The translations under genes were made by a program, and so were the position numbers. Below are positions 56,238 to 64,000 of a stretch of DNA of 64,000 bases, in pieces. Each line of letters begins with the position of its first letter. Position 1 is the stretch's first letter. The DNA comes from Streptomyces aculeolatus (GTDB lineage Bacteria; Actinomycetota; Actinomycetes; Streptomycetales; Streptomycetaceae). The stretch covers positions 62,001-126,000 of the forward strand of contig NZ_JAINRD010000007.1 in NCBI RefSeq assembly GCF_020400605.1, given 5' to 3'. The notes below the pieces were generated by a model. That model saw only the letters and a list, made by a program, of their open reading frames with translations, searched no databases and was not told where the DNA came from.

Positions 56238-57668
56238 GTGTCCACATCCCTGCGCACGCCCACGGACCGCGGCATCCGCGGTCAGGGCCGTACGGCCCGC
56301 GGCGCCCGCCCGGGGCTCGCGCTCACCGCGATCGTCGCCACCCAGCTGATGTTCCTGGTCGACGCCACGGTGGTGAACGTCGCACTGCCCGACATCGCGC
56401 TCGACCTGCACTTCTCCCCGACCCGGATGTCCTGGATCCTCAACCTCTACACCCTCGCTTTCGGCGGCCTGCTGCTCCTCGGCAGCCGCATAGGCGACCG
56501 CATCGGCCGCCGCCGCGCCCTCGTCACCGGCGTGCTCGCCTTCACCGCCGCCTCCCTGCTCGCGGGCGTCGCGCCCAGCGGCAGCTGGCTGCTCCTCGCC
56601 CGTACGGTGCAGGGCGTCGCCGCCGCCCTCGCCGCTCCCAGCACCCTCGCCCTGATCGCCACCACCTTCCCCGAAGGCCGCCAACGCGCCCGCGCGCTCG
56701 CCGTCTTCGCCTCCATCAGCGGCGCCGGCTCGGCGCTCGGCCTGGTCCTCGGCGGGGCGCTCACCGACCTCGTGTCCTGGCACTGGGTCTTCCTGATCAA
56801 CCTGCCCGTCGGTCTCGCCATCGCCTGGCTCGCACCGCGCCACCTCGACGAGACCCCGCGCCAGCGCGGCCCGTTCGACGCCCTCGGCGCGCTCCTCGCC
56901 ACCCTGGGCATGACCTCGCTCGTCTACGCCTTCATCCGCACCGCCGAGCGGGGCTGGAGCGACGGGCTCGCCCTCGGCGCCTTCGCCGCCGCCGCGGCGC
57001 TGCTCGGCAGCTTCCTCGCCGTCGAACTCCGCGTCCGCCGCCCTCTGGTGGTGCTGCGGCTCTTCGCCGACCGCAACCGGTCGGTCTCGTACGCCACGAT
57101 GCTGATGATCCCCGCCGGGATGTTCGGCGTCTTCTACTTCACCACCCAGTACCTGCAGCGCTACCTCGAATACAGCCCGTTCCGCGCGGGCCTGGCCTTC
57201 CTGGCGCTCGCCGTGCCGCTCTTCGCCGCCTCCCGCATCGCGCCGCGCGCGCAGGCCAGGTTCGGGCCGAAGCGCACCGCGCTGGCCGGGCTGACGCTCA
57301 ACACCGCCGGCACCCTGTGGCTCACCCGCCTCGACGCCTCCTCCGGCTACGCCGACGGGCTGCTGGGCCCGCTGGTGCTCATGGGCGTCGGGGTCGGGCT
57401 GACCATGATGCAGCTGACCACCCTCATCCTCAGCGGCGTCGAGCCCGAGGACGCGGGGTCGGCCTCCGGGCTGCTGCAGACGATGCAGTACGTCGGCGGG
57501 AGCCTCGGCCTGTCCGTGCTGGTCTCCGTCTTCGACGTGGGCCTCAGGCACTCCCCGGGGCACACGTTCTTCGACGGCACGGGCGCCGCGTTCACCGCCG
57601 CGGCGGCGTTCTCGGCGCTCGCGCTGCTGCTGATGGCGGGGGCCCGGAACGTACCTCGCACGTCCTGA
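56238..57668 (+). CDS. MFS multidrug efflux transporter, DHA2 (14-TM) type
   Basis: 476 residues with 14 hydrophobic segments. Motifs VDATVVNVALPDIALDL (helix 1), GSRIGDRIGRRRAL (loop 2-3) and LGLVLGGALTDLVSWHWVFLINLPVG (motif C region) mark the DHA2/EmrB-QacA group, drug-proton antiporters. GTG 56238 has GGAAGG 7 nt upstream. It diverges from the TetR gene with operators between them. A strong terminator follows. The drug is unknown. Confidence 0.92.
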   Translation: MSTSLRTPTDRGIRGQGRTARGARPGLALTAIVATQLMFLVDATVVNVALPDIALDLHFSPTRMSWILNLYTLAFGGLLLLGSRIGDRIGRRRALVTGVLAFTAASLLAGVAPSGSWLLLARTVQGVAAALAAPSTLALIATTFPEGRQRARALAVFASISGAGSALGLVLGGALTDLVSWHWVFLINLPVGLAIAWLAPRHLDETPRQRGPFDALGALLATLGMTSLVYAFIRTAERGWSDGLALGAFAAAAALLGSFLAVELRVRRPLVVLRLFADRNRSVSYATMLMIPAGMFGVFYFTTQYLQRYLEYSPFRAGLAFLALAVPLFAASRIAPRAQARFGPKRTALAGLTLNTAGTLWLTRLDASSGYADGLLGPLVLMGVGVGLTMMQLTTLILSGVEPEDAGSASGLLQTMQYVGGSLGLSVLVSVFDVGLRHSPGHTFFDGTGAAFTAAAAFSALALLLMAGARNVPRTS

Positions 57669-57677
57669 AAACCACGT

Positions 57678-57707
57678 CAGGGGCGGGCCCTCTCGGGCCC
57701 GCCCCTG
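57678..57707. terminator. 13-bp perfect terminator hairpin
   Basis: CAGGGGCGGGCCC (57678-57690) and its exact complement (57695-57707) enclose a 4-nt loop, 9 bp after the efflux stop codon. It also lies 44 bp beyond the stop codon of the convergent carboxylase gene. Confidence 0.85.
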
Positions 57708-57750
57708 CTCCGTGCCGGACCTGTCGGCCCGGGTCAGCCTGCCGTCCGCG

Positions 57751-59508
57751 TCAGTCCTTGATCTCGCAGATGACCGCGCCGGACGTGACCGTCGTGCCCA
57801 TCTCCGCCGCGAGGTCCTTGACCGTGCCGGCGCGGTGCGCGTTGATGGGCTGCTCCATCTTCATCGCCTCCAGCACGATCACCAGATCGCCCTCCGCGAC
57901 CTGCTGGCCCTCCTCGACCGCTACCTTCACGATCGTGCCCTGCATCGGCGAGGCCAGCGCGTCGCCCGAGACCGCGGAGCCGGACTTCTTCGCCGCCCGC
58001 CGCTTCGGCTTCGCCCGCCCGGCCGCCGCCGAGGCGACCGCGCCGAGCGATGACGGGAGCGACACCTCCAGGCGCTTGCCGCCGACCTCGACGACCAGCG
58101 TCTCGCGGCTCTCCTCCGCCGCGTCGCCGTCCGCGCCGCCCGCGAACGGGGGGATGCCGCCGGCGAACTCCGTCTCGATCCACCGGGTGTGCACGCTGAA
58201 CGGCTCGACCGCGGAGGCCGGCGCGAACGCCTCGTCCCGTACCACCGCGCGGTGGAACGGCAGCGCCGTCGCCATCCCGGAGACCGTGAACTCGTCCAGC
58301 GCGCGCGCCGCGCGCTGCAGCGCCTGCTGCCGCGTGGCGCCCGTGATGATCAGCTTGGCCAGCAGCGAGTCCCACGCCGGGCCGATCACGCTGCCCGACT
58401 CCACCCCCGCGTCCAGCCGCACGCCGGGCCCGGCCGGCGGCTCGAAGGCCGTCACCGTGCCGGGCGCGGGCAGGAAGTTGCGCCCCGGGTCCTCGCCGTT
58501 GATCCGGAACTCGAAGGAGTGACCCCGCACCGGCGGGTCGTCGTACCCCAGCTCCTCGCCGTCGGCGATACGGAACATCTCCCGCACCAGGTCGATGCCC
58601 GTGACCTCCTCGGTCACCGGGTGCTCCACCTGGAGGCGGGTGTTGACCTCCAGGAAGGAGATGGTGCCGTCCTGGCCGACGAGGAACTCGCAGGTGCCCG
58701 CGCCCTCGTAGCGCGCCTCCTTGAGGATGGCCTTCGACGCGCGGTACAGCTCGGCGTTCTGCTCCGGGGACAGGAACGGCGCCGGCGCCTCCTCCACCAG
58801 CTTCTGGTGGCGGCGCTGCAGCGAGCAGTCCCGGGTGGAGACCACGACCACGTTCCCGTGCTTGTCCGCGAGGCACTGCGTCTCCACGTGCCGCGGGCGG
58901 TCGAGGTACCGCTCGACGAAGCACTCGCCGCGGCCGAACGCGGCGATGGCCTCGCGCACCGCCGACTCGTACAGCTCGGGGACCTCTTCGAGCGTACGGG
59001 CCACCTTCAGGCCGCGACCGCCGCCGCCGAAGGCGGCCTTGATGGCGATCGGCAGCCCGTGCTCCTCGGCGAACGCCGTGACCTCCGCGACGCCCTGGAC
59101 CGGGTCCTTCGTGCCGGCCACCAGGGGCGCGCCGGCGCGCTGGGCGATGTGCCGGGCGGACACCTTGTCGCCGAGGTCGCGGATCGCCTGCGGCGGCGGG
59201 CCGATCCACGTCAGGCCGGCGTCGAGGACCGCCTGGGCGAACTCGGCGTTCTCCGACAGGAATCCGTACCCGGGGTGGACGGCGTCCGCGCCCGAGTCCT
59301 TGGCGGCCTGGAGCACCTTGCCGATGTCGAGGTAGCTCGTGGCCGGAGTGTCACCGCCGAGCGCGAAGGCCTCGTCGGCCACGCGGACGTGGAGTGCGTC
59401 CCGGTCGGGCGCGGCGTAGACGGCCACGCTCGCGATTCCGGCGTCCCGGCAGGCGCGGGCGACCCGGACGGCGATTTCGCCACGGTTGGCGATGAGCACC
59501 TTGCGCAC
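57751..59508 (-). CDS. Acyl-CoA carboxylase biotin-carrier/biotin carboxylase subunit
   Basis: 585 residues. The biotin carboxylase domain ([45 protein letters not shown]) spans residues 1-450. A basic linker follows, and the C-terminal biotinyl domain carries EAMKMEQPI with the biotin Lys. It supplies carboxybiotin for acetyl- and propionyl-CoA carboxylases, and the matching beta and epsilon subunits are encoded at 61623 and 61388. GTG 59508 has AAGGGAG 7 nt upstream. It corresponds to AccA2-type proteins of Streptomyces; biotinylation would depend on BirA encoded at 63454. Confidence 0.95.
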   Translation of the reverse strand: MRKVLIANRGEIAVRVARACRDAGIASVAVYAAPDRDALHVRVADEAFALGGDTPATSYLDIGKVLQAAKDSGADAVHPGYGFLSENAEFAQAVLDAGLTWIGPPPQAIRDLGDKVSARHIAQRAGAPLVAGTKDPVQGVAEVTAFAEEHGLPIAIKAAFGGGGRGLKVARTLEEVPELYESAVREAIAAFGRGECFVERYLDRPRHVETQCLADKHGNVVVVSTRDCSLQRRHQKLVEEAPAPFLSPEQNAELYRASKAILKEARYEGAGTCEFLVGQDGTISFLEVNTRLQVEHPVTEEVTGIDLVREMFRIADGEELGYDDPPVRGHSFEFRINGEDPGRNFLPAPGTVTAFEPPAGPGVRLDAGVESGSVIGPAWDSLLAKLIITGATRQQALQRAARALDEFTVSGMATALPFHRAVVRDEAFAPASAVEPFSVHTRWIETEFAGGIPPFAGGADGDAAEESRETLVVEVGGKRLEVSLPSSLGAVASAAAGRAKPKRRAAKKSGSAVSGDALASPMQGTIVKVAVEEGQQVAEGDLVIVLEAMKMEQPINAHRAGTVKDLAAEMGTTVTSGAVICEIKD

Positions 59509-59917
59509 GTTGGCTCCCTTCTCGGAACACCGAGATTTTAGGTAATGGCGACACCTCTGCGCTGCGGGAACCCGGAGGTGAGTTTTCCCACACAGAGAGT
59601 GATCCGCGCCGCCGCACTCGGGCGCGTAGCCCTGAGTTCCCAAGGTACGCCGCTTCCGGGGCCGTGCGCGCGAAACCGGCGTGTGGCCAAGGTCTCGCGC
59701 GTATTGAGGAGATGGACGGCACAACTTTTTGTGGGAACCATACGAAGGCGAGACGGAATCTTTTCGGGTGGCCCGTCCGTCCGGAGCCGTGGCGCCCGCC
59801 TTCGCGTGTGCCCGCCGGGTGTCCCGCGGGTGTCCATCGTGTGCGGACCCTTGCCGCCTCCGACTACCCATCAGTAGCGTAAGTGGGCCGAACGGACCTG
59901 GTTCAGGGGGTGCCGCC
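59509..59917. promoter_or_regulatory. Divergent promoter region, carboxylase / membrane protein
   Basis: A 409-bp gap. On the minus strand a -10-like TAAAAT (59540-59535) and a small hairpin CTCGG-TGTT-CCGAG (59534-59521) lie in the carboxylase leader. On the plus strand TTGCCG (59851-59856) and TAGCGT (59875-59880), 18 bp apart, are a candidate promoter of the membrane protein gene. The AT content is locally higher than nearby (59535-59600 and 59711-59765). A short frame from the ATG at 59711 lacks ribosome-binding spacing, so I do not call it a gene. Confidence 0.45.
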
Positions 59918-60349
59918 ATGCGCACAGCCGTCGCGGCGGTGGCCGGTGCCGCGCTGCTCGTCGAAGCGGTCGGGCTGGCCGTCGTGCACTTCGTCCTGGG
60001 CTCGGTCGTCGACCGCCAGGAGATGTCCCTCGCCGGCCTCGACTCCGGCGTCATGTCCGGTTCCACGCGCGCGGCGGGCGTGGCCCTCGGGCTCTACCTG
60101 CTGTGCTGCGGCGCGGTCTCGCTGCGCACCGCGGTACGGGACCGCGCCCCCGGGCGCGCCGGGCGGAACCTGCTGGTGAGCTGCGCGGCGCTGCACGCGG
60201 TGCTGGCGACGGTGGCCGTGGGGCTGGTGGGCTGGGCGGCGTTCGCGGGGCTGATGGTGCTCTTCGGGCTCATCGTGCTGGTGTTGACCGCCGAGGACGC
60301 CCCCGTACGGCGGCCCGACGGCGGCGCGGAACCGGCACCGGCGGCCTGA
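59918..60349 (+). CDS. Small integral membrane protein, unknown function
   Basis: 143 residues with four predicted helices: about residues 5-28 ([23 protein letters not shown]), 50-70 ([18 protein letters not shown]), 85-102 and 105-125. The C-terminus is short, polar and Pro/Ala-rich. No domain was recognised. GGGGG lies 9 nt before the ATG. It converges on maf. Confidence 0.8.
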   Translation: MRTAVAAVAGAALLVEAVGLAVVHFVLGSVVDRQEMSLAGLDSGVMSGSTRAAGVALGLYLLCCGAVSLRTAVRDRAPGRAGRNLLVSCAALHAVLATVAVGLVGWAAFAGLMVLFGLIVLVLTAEDAPVRRPDGGAEPAPAA

Positions 60350-60443
60350 CCCCCGCCCGCGCGCCGCCGCCCGCGCCGCATCGCGTACGGGCCGCATGCG
60401 GGCCCGAGAACCCGCACCGCCCCACGAACCGCAGGGCGGCCCG

Positions 60444-61052
60444 CTACGCCCACAGGTCGGTGATCTGCACTCCCAGCTCCGCGAGCAGCCGGCGCAGCAG
60501 CGGCAGTGAGATCCCCACGACGTTGCCGTGGTCGCCGTCGATGCCGTCGATGAACGCGGACGAGCGGCCGTCGATGGTGAACGCCCCGGCCACGTACAGC
60601 GGTTCGCCGGTGGCCACGTACGCGGCGATCTCGGCGTCGCTCGGCTCGCCGAACCGCACCACCGTCCCGGCGGTCGCGCTCGCCCGCCGGCCCGACGCCG
60701 TGTCGATCACGCAGTGCCCGGTCTGCAGCACCCCCGAGCGGCCGCGCATCGCCTTCCACCGCGCCGTCGCGTCCTCGGCGTCCACGGGCTTGCCCAGCGC
60801 CGTGCCGTCCAGCTCCAGCACCGAGTCGCAGCCGACGACCAGCGCGCCCGCCGCCTCCGGCCGTGCCGCGACGGCGGCGGCCTTCGCCTCGGCGAGCACC
60901 AGGGCCAGTTCCGCCGGCGACGCGGCGGTGACGGCGTCCTCGTCGACACCGCTGACGACCACCTCGGGCGCGAGCCCCGCCTGCCGGAGCAGGGCGAGCC
61001 GGGCGGGGGACTGCGACGCGAGCACGAGCGTGCGGGCGGGGGAGTGGGTCAT
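60444..61052 (-). CDS. maf: Maf-family nucleotide pyrophosphatase
   Basis: 202 residues. [29 protein letters not shown] and [10 protein letters not shown] mark the Maf/Ham1 fold. Family members hydrolyse modified or canonical nucleoside triphosphates, often dTTP or UTP, and have been linked to septum control. ATG 61052 is chosen because a -10 TACGAT lies 7 nt upstream, suggesting a leaderless message; ATG 61061 would overlap that element. It follows the accB-accE-small-protein unit on the same strand but has this promoter of its own. Confidence 0.9.
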   Translation of the reverse strand: MTHSPARTLVLASQSPARLALLRQAGLAPEVVVSGVDEDAVTAASPAELALVLAEAKAAAVAARPEAAGALVVGCDSVLELDGTALGKPVDAEDATARWKAMRGRSGVLQTGHCVIDTASGRRASATAGTVVRFGEPSDAEIAAYVATGEPLYVAGAFTIDGRSSAFIDGIDGDHGNVVGISLPLLRRLLAELGVQITDLWA

Positions 61053-61104
61053 GCGCGTCATCGTAGGCGGCGGCGGTGACACCGCCGCCCGCGGCGGGCG
61101 CGGG

Positions 61105-61140
61105 TCCACAAGTCACCGTAGAAGCACGACGACTTGTGGA
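61105..61140. repeat. 10-bp perfect inverted repeat upstream of maf
   Basis: TCCACAAGTC (61105-61114) and GACTTGTGGA (61131-61140) are separated by 16 bp, between the small membrane protein gene and maf. It could terminate the upstream unit or serve as a binding site in the maf promoter. Confidence 0.55.
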
Positions 61141-61170
61141 ACGCGCTGGGGCGCCCCCATGCCCGGCGCC

Positions 61171-61317
61171 TCACATCGGCGGCATACCGGGTCCGGCCGC
61201 CCCCAGCGCCAGCGACACCACCGCCGCCAGCGCAAGCAGCCACCCGGCGCGGCGCAGCCGCCGTTCCGCCGCACGCAACTCCGCGTCGGGCTCGTCTGGG
61301 GGGTCGGACCAGAGCAT
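61171..61317 (-). CDS. Very small membrane protein, MmpB-like
   Basis: 48 residues: a charged N-terminus (MLWSDPPDEPDAELRAAERR) and one transmembrane helix (GWLLALAAVVSLALGAAG) ending GMPPM. The MLWSDP start and the position between the carboxylase epsilon subunit and maf agree with the protein that I recall being named morphogenic membrane protein MmpB in Streptomyces. It was found by its position and by the Trp/Asp/Pro start, not by length. The name is tentative; membrane insertion is clear. Confidence 0.6.
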   Translation of the reverse strand: MLWSDPPDEPDAELRAAERRLRRAGWLLALAAVVSLALGAAGPGMPPM

Positions 61318-61387
61318 CTTCCGATGGTCCCGGCCCGGCGCCCCGCGCGCCTGAGTACGGATACTCAGATGCCGCCTGCGCGCACCC

Positions 61388-61600
61388 CTACGCCGGCCAG
61401 TACGTCGTACGCCACGCCTTCGGCCCCGGCTGCGGCGTCCGCCGGGCCGGCACCCGCCGGGCCGGGTCCGCCCACTCGCTGGCGGGCCCGCCCCGGGCCC
61501 CGGCCGCGGACGACGCCGCCCGCGCCTGGACCACCGCCAGCGCCGCCGCCAGCTCCTCCGCCGTCGGGTTGCCCCGGACCACCTTGATCTCGTCGGACAT
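61388..61600 (-). CDS. Acyl-CoA carboxylase epsilon subunit
   Basis: 70 residues: IKVVRGNPTAEELAAALAVVQAR is the conserved start of the AccE/PccE family, and the C-terminus WRTTYWPA is also typical. The middle is Ala/Gly/Arg-rich and variable. The epsilon subunit stimulates actinobacterial acetyl/propionyl-CoA carboxylases. GAGGAGGG lies 4-11 nt before the ATG. It begins 22 bp after the beta-subunit stop codon and is surely co-transcribed. Confidence 0.9.
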   Translation of the reverse strand: MSDEIKVVRGNPTAEELAAALAVVQARAASSAAGARGGPASEWADPARRVPARRTPQPGPKAWRTTYWPA

Positions 61601-61622
61601 CGGCCCTCCTCGACACCGCCGC

Positions 61623-63230
61623 CTACAGCGGGATGTTCCCGTGCTTCTTCGGCGGCAGTGCCTCCCGCTTGTTGCGCAGCACCCGCAGCCCCTTCGCCAC
61701 CTGCCGCCGCGTCTCCGACGGCATGATGACGGCGTCCACATACCCGCGTTCCGCCGCCGCATACGGGTTCAGCAGCGCGTCCTCGTACTCCCGGATCAGC
61801 TCCGCGCGCCGCGCCTCGCGCTCCTGCTCGTCGTCGATGGCGGCGAGCGTGCGGCGGTAGAGGATGTTGACCGCGCCCTGCGCGCCCATGACGGCGATCT
61901 GCGCGGTGGGCCAGGCCAGGTTGAGGTCCGCGCCGAGGTGCTTGGAGCCCATCACGTCGTACGCGCCGCCGAACGCCTTGCGGGTGATCACCGTGATCAG
62001 GGGCACGGTCGCCTCGGCGTACGCATAGATGAGCTTGGCGCCGCGGCGGATGATGCCGTCGTACTCCTGGTCCGTGCCCGGCAGGAAGCCGGGGACGTCG
62101 ACGAAGGTGAGCACGGGGACGTTGAACGCGTCGCAGGTGCGCACGAAGCGGGCGGCCTTCTCGCTGGCCTTGATGTCCAGGCAGCCGGCGAACTGCATCG
62201 GCTGGTTGGCGACGACCCCGACCGGGTGCCCGTCGACGCGGCCGAAGCCGGTGACGATGTTCGGCGCGTACAGCGCCTGGGTCTCCAGGAACTCGCGGTC
62301 GTCCAGCACGTGCTCGATGGCGGTGTGCATGTCGTACGGCTGGTTCGCCGAGTCCGGGATGAGGGTGTCCAGCTCGCGGTCCTCGTCGGTGACCGCCGCC
62401 TCGCCGTCCTCCGGGAACGCGGGCGGCTCGCTGAGGTTGTTGGACGGCAGGTAGGACAGCAGCGCCTTGACGTACTCGAAGGCGTCCTTCTCGTCGCCCG
62501 CCATGTGGTGGGCGACACCTGAGGTGGTGTTGTGCGTACGGGCGCCGCCCAGCTCCTCGAAGCCGACGTCCTCGCCGGTGACGGTCTTGATGACGTCGGG
62601 TCCGGTGATGAACATGTGCGACGTGCCGTCCACCATCACGGTGAAGTCCGTGATGGCCGGCGAATACACCGCACCGCCCGCGCACGGGCCCACGATGACG
62701 CTGATCTGCGGGACGACGCCGGAGCTGTGGACGTTGCGGCGGAAGATCTCCGCGAAGAGCCCGAGCGCGACGACGCCCTCCTGGATGCGCGCGCCGCCGC
62801 CGTCGTTGATGCCGATGACGGGACAGCCGGTCTTCATGGCGAAGTCCATCGCCTTGACGATCTTCTCGCCGTAGACCTCGCCGAGGGAGCCGCCGAAGAC
62901 CGTGAAGTCCTGCGAATACACCACGACGGGGCGGCCGTCCACCGTCCCGTAGCCGGTGACGACGCCGTCGCCGTACGGGCGGTTGGCCTCGATGCCGAAG
63001 TTCGTCGAGCGGTGCCGGGCGAACTCGTCCAGCTCCGTGAACGACCCGTCGTCCAGCAGCAGGTCGACCCGCTCGCGCGCGGTCAGCTTGCCTTTCGCGT
63101 GCTGCTTCTCCACCGCGCGCGCCGACCCGGCGTGCGTGGCCTCCTCGATCCGGCGGCTGAGATCGGCGAGCCGGCCGGCCGTCGTGTGGCTGTCCGCCGT
63201 CTCGGCGGGGGGCTCGTGCGCCTGGGCCAT
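61623..63230 (-). CDS. Propionyl/acetyl-CoA carboxylase beta (carboxyltransferase) subunit
   Basis: 535 residues. Crotonase-like carboxyltransferase domains with [13 protein letters not shown] and [18 protein letters not shown] in the N half and [32 protein letters not shown] and [19 protein letters not shown] in the C half. The specificity residue before the last conserved Ile cannot be judged safely. It transfers CO2 from biotin to propionyl-CoA (or acetyl-CoA), making methylmalonyl-CoA for polyketides or malonyl-CoA for fatty acids. It is the first gene of the unit with the epsilon subunit and diverges from birA. Confidence 0.95.
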   Translation of the reverse strand: MAQAHEPPAETADSHTTAGRLADLSRRIEEATHAGSARAVEKQHAKGKLTARERVDLLLDDGSFTELDEFARHRSTNFGIEANRPYGDGVVTGYGTVDGRPVVVYSQDFTVFGGSLGEVYGEKIVKAMDFAMKTGCPVIGINDGGGARIQEGVVALGLFAEIFRRNVHSSGVVPQISVIVGPCAGGAVYSPAITDFTVMVDGTSHMFITGPDVIKTVTGEDVGFEELGGARTHNTTSGVAHHMAGDEKDAFEYVKALLSYLPSNNLSEPPAFPEDGEAAVTDEDRELDTLIPDSANQPYDMHTAIEHVLDDREFLETQALYAPNIVTGFGRVDGHPVGVVANQPMQFAGCLDIKASEKAARFVRTCDAFNVPVLTFVDVPGFLPGTDQEYDGIIRRGAKLIYAYAEATVPLITVITRKAFGGAYDVMGSKHLGADLNLAWPTAQIAVMGAQGAVNILYRRTLAAIDDEQEREARRAELIREYEDALLNPYAAAERGYVDAVIMPSETRRQVAKGLRVLRNKREALPPKKHGNIPL

Positions 63231-63441
63231 CGCGGTGCAGCTCCTGGTCGTCGGGGGCGCCTCCGGGCGGGGTACCCGGGGGAGTGCGGGACTTACCGCT
63301 ACGTAGGTTATCGGCGCACGGCCGCCCTACGGGTGCGGCGTTGGCCACACCGGCGGCGTGGCGCCCGCGTGGTGCCCGCGGGTGCCACGCCCGCGCCGCG
63401 GGCGGCGTGGCGTCGGCGCCGGTGGGACGGACGTCTGGCCG

Positions 63442-63447
63442 TAGGGT
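63442..63447 (+). promoter_or_regulatory. -10 element of leaderless birA
   Basis: TAGGGT ends 6 nt before the birA ATG at 63454, matching the TAnnnT-N6/7-start pattern of leaderless actinobacterial genes. No clear -35 is seen. Confidence 0.45.
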
Positions 63448-63453
63448 GGCCGC

Positions 63454-64000
63454 ATGAGTGCAGATCGGGGAAGCCGCTGGTCCGACCTGGACCGTCCGCC
63501 GCTGAACGCCGACGCGCTGCGCCGGGCGCTCGTACGGACCGGAGGGCTGTGGACGTCGCTCGACGTCGTCGACGCCACCGGCTCCACGAACGCCGACCTC
63601 GCCGCCCGCGCCCGCGAGGGTGCGCCCGAGGGCGCGGTGCTCGTCGCGGAGGAGCAGACGGCGGGACGCGGCCGGCTGGAGCGCCGCTGGTCGGCGCCGC
63701 CCAGATCCGGGCTCTTCTTCTCCGTACTGCTGCGCCCCGAGGGTGTACCCGTCAGCCGGTGGGGCTGGCTGCCGCTGCTCGCCGGCGTCGCCGTGGCGAC
63801 CGCGCTGCCGCGGGCCGCGGGCGTGGACACGGCGCTGAAGTGGCCGAACGACGTGCTCGTGACCGTCGAAGGCGAGGAGCGCAAGGCGGGCGGCATCCTC
63901 GTCGAGCGCCCCGACGCCACGGCCGAGTCCGTGGTCCTCGGCATCGGCATCAACGTCACGCTGCGCGCCGCCGAACTCCCCGTCCCGCAGGCCGGCTCGC
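63454..64000 (+). CDS. birA: Biotin-[acetyl-CoA carboxylase] ligase, partial
   Basis: The first 182 residues of a biotin protein ligase; the window ends before a stop codon. DATGSTNADLAARA, AGRGRLERRW (biotinyl-AMP loop, GRGRxGRxW-like) and LKWPNDVLV (substrate loop) are present, followed by KAGGILVE. There is no N-terminal DNA-binding domain, so it is the monofunctional type. It attaches biotin to the carboxylase subunit encoded at 57751 and lies divergent from the carboxylase beta gene. Its -10 implies a leaderless start. Confidence 0.93.
   Translation, partial: MSADRGSRWSDLDRPPLNADALRRALVRTGGLWTSLDVVDATGSTNADLAARAREGAPEGAVLVAEEQTAGRGRLERRWSAPPRSGLFFSVLLRPEGVPVSRWGWLPLLAGVAVATALPRAAGVDTALKWPNDVLVTVEGEERKAGGILVERPDATAESVVLGIGINVTLRAAELPVPQAGS

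Noticed and set aside
59711..59882. Short frame starting at ATG 59711
   Set aside because: GAGGAG touches the ATG with no spacing and the C-terminal part is typical non-coding Arg/Pro translation.
63300..63307. CTACGTAG upstream of the carboxylase beta gene
   Set aside because: It lacks the CGCG centre of the nucleoside palindrome, is only 8 bp, and is not next to a nucleoside gene.

Overview
The window is high-GC (roughly 70% or more), with GTG, TTG and ATG starts and dense, often translationally coupled genes. The backbone gene order (sdhCDAB; BmpA-type nucleoside transporter, cdd, deoA; add; afsQ2, afsQ1 and sigQ; deoC; phosphomannomutase; purine nucleoside phosphorylase; NAD(P)H-quinone dehydrogenase; DeoR regulator; acyl-CoA carboxylase subunits; maf; birA) is what I recall from the core chromosome of Streptomyces. 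I read this as a Streptomyces or near relative. That is a judgement from gene content and order, not from a database search. No rRNA, tRNA, CRISPR array or complete insertion sequence was seen.

Layout. 1-6.5 kb: an accessory block with a TetR regulator, a Vat-type antibiotic O-acetyltransferase, a macrolide-type glycosyltransferase, a HAD hydrolase, a B12-domain-less acyl-CoA mutase and a lipoprotein L,D-transpeptidase. 6.7-14.8 kb: two paralogous ECF sigma factors flanking a membrane-anchored, anti-sigma-like protein, then an amidase with FG-GAP repeats and a GH20 hexosaminidase. 15-19.8 kb: a diverged OHCU-decarboxylase-like gene, succinate dehydrogenase and a small toxin-antitoxin pair. 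19.9-32 kb: nucleoside uptake and salvage (BmpA, ABC transporter, cdd, deoA, add), with an MFS/LysR pair and a hydrolase in between. 32-38 kb: small envelope proteins and the afsQ signalling locus. 38-42 kb: two aldehyde dehydrogenases, deoC and a PH-domain protein. 42.3-48.7 kb: a compact terpene locus with an IclR-like regulator, a selinadiene-synthase-like cyclase, two P450s (one without the ExxR motif) and an XRE regulator. 48.7-54 kb: sugar mutase, deoD, quinone reductase and deoR. 54-57.7 kb: two efflux pumps with a TetR regulator. 57.7-64 kb: biotin-dependent carboxylase genes, maf, a small membrane protein and the start of birA.

How the parts work together. Nucleosides enter through BmpA and its ABC partner, are deaminated by Cdd and Add and phosphorolysed by DeoA and DeoD, and the sugar phosphate is cleaved by DeoC; the sugar mutase and aldehyde dehydrogenases may complete that route. 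These scattered genes share a 12-bp palindrome, CTACGCGCGTAG, at or next to their predicted promoters (three exact copies, two near copies). This is the strongest regulatory signal in the window. The other main discovery candidate is the terpene locus, which has a synthase with all catalytic motifs intact, two P450s in separate transcription units and regulators on both sides.
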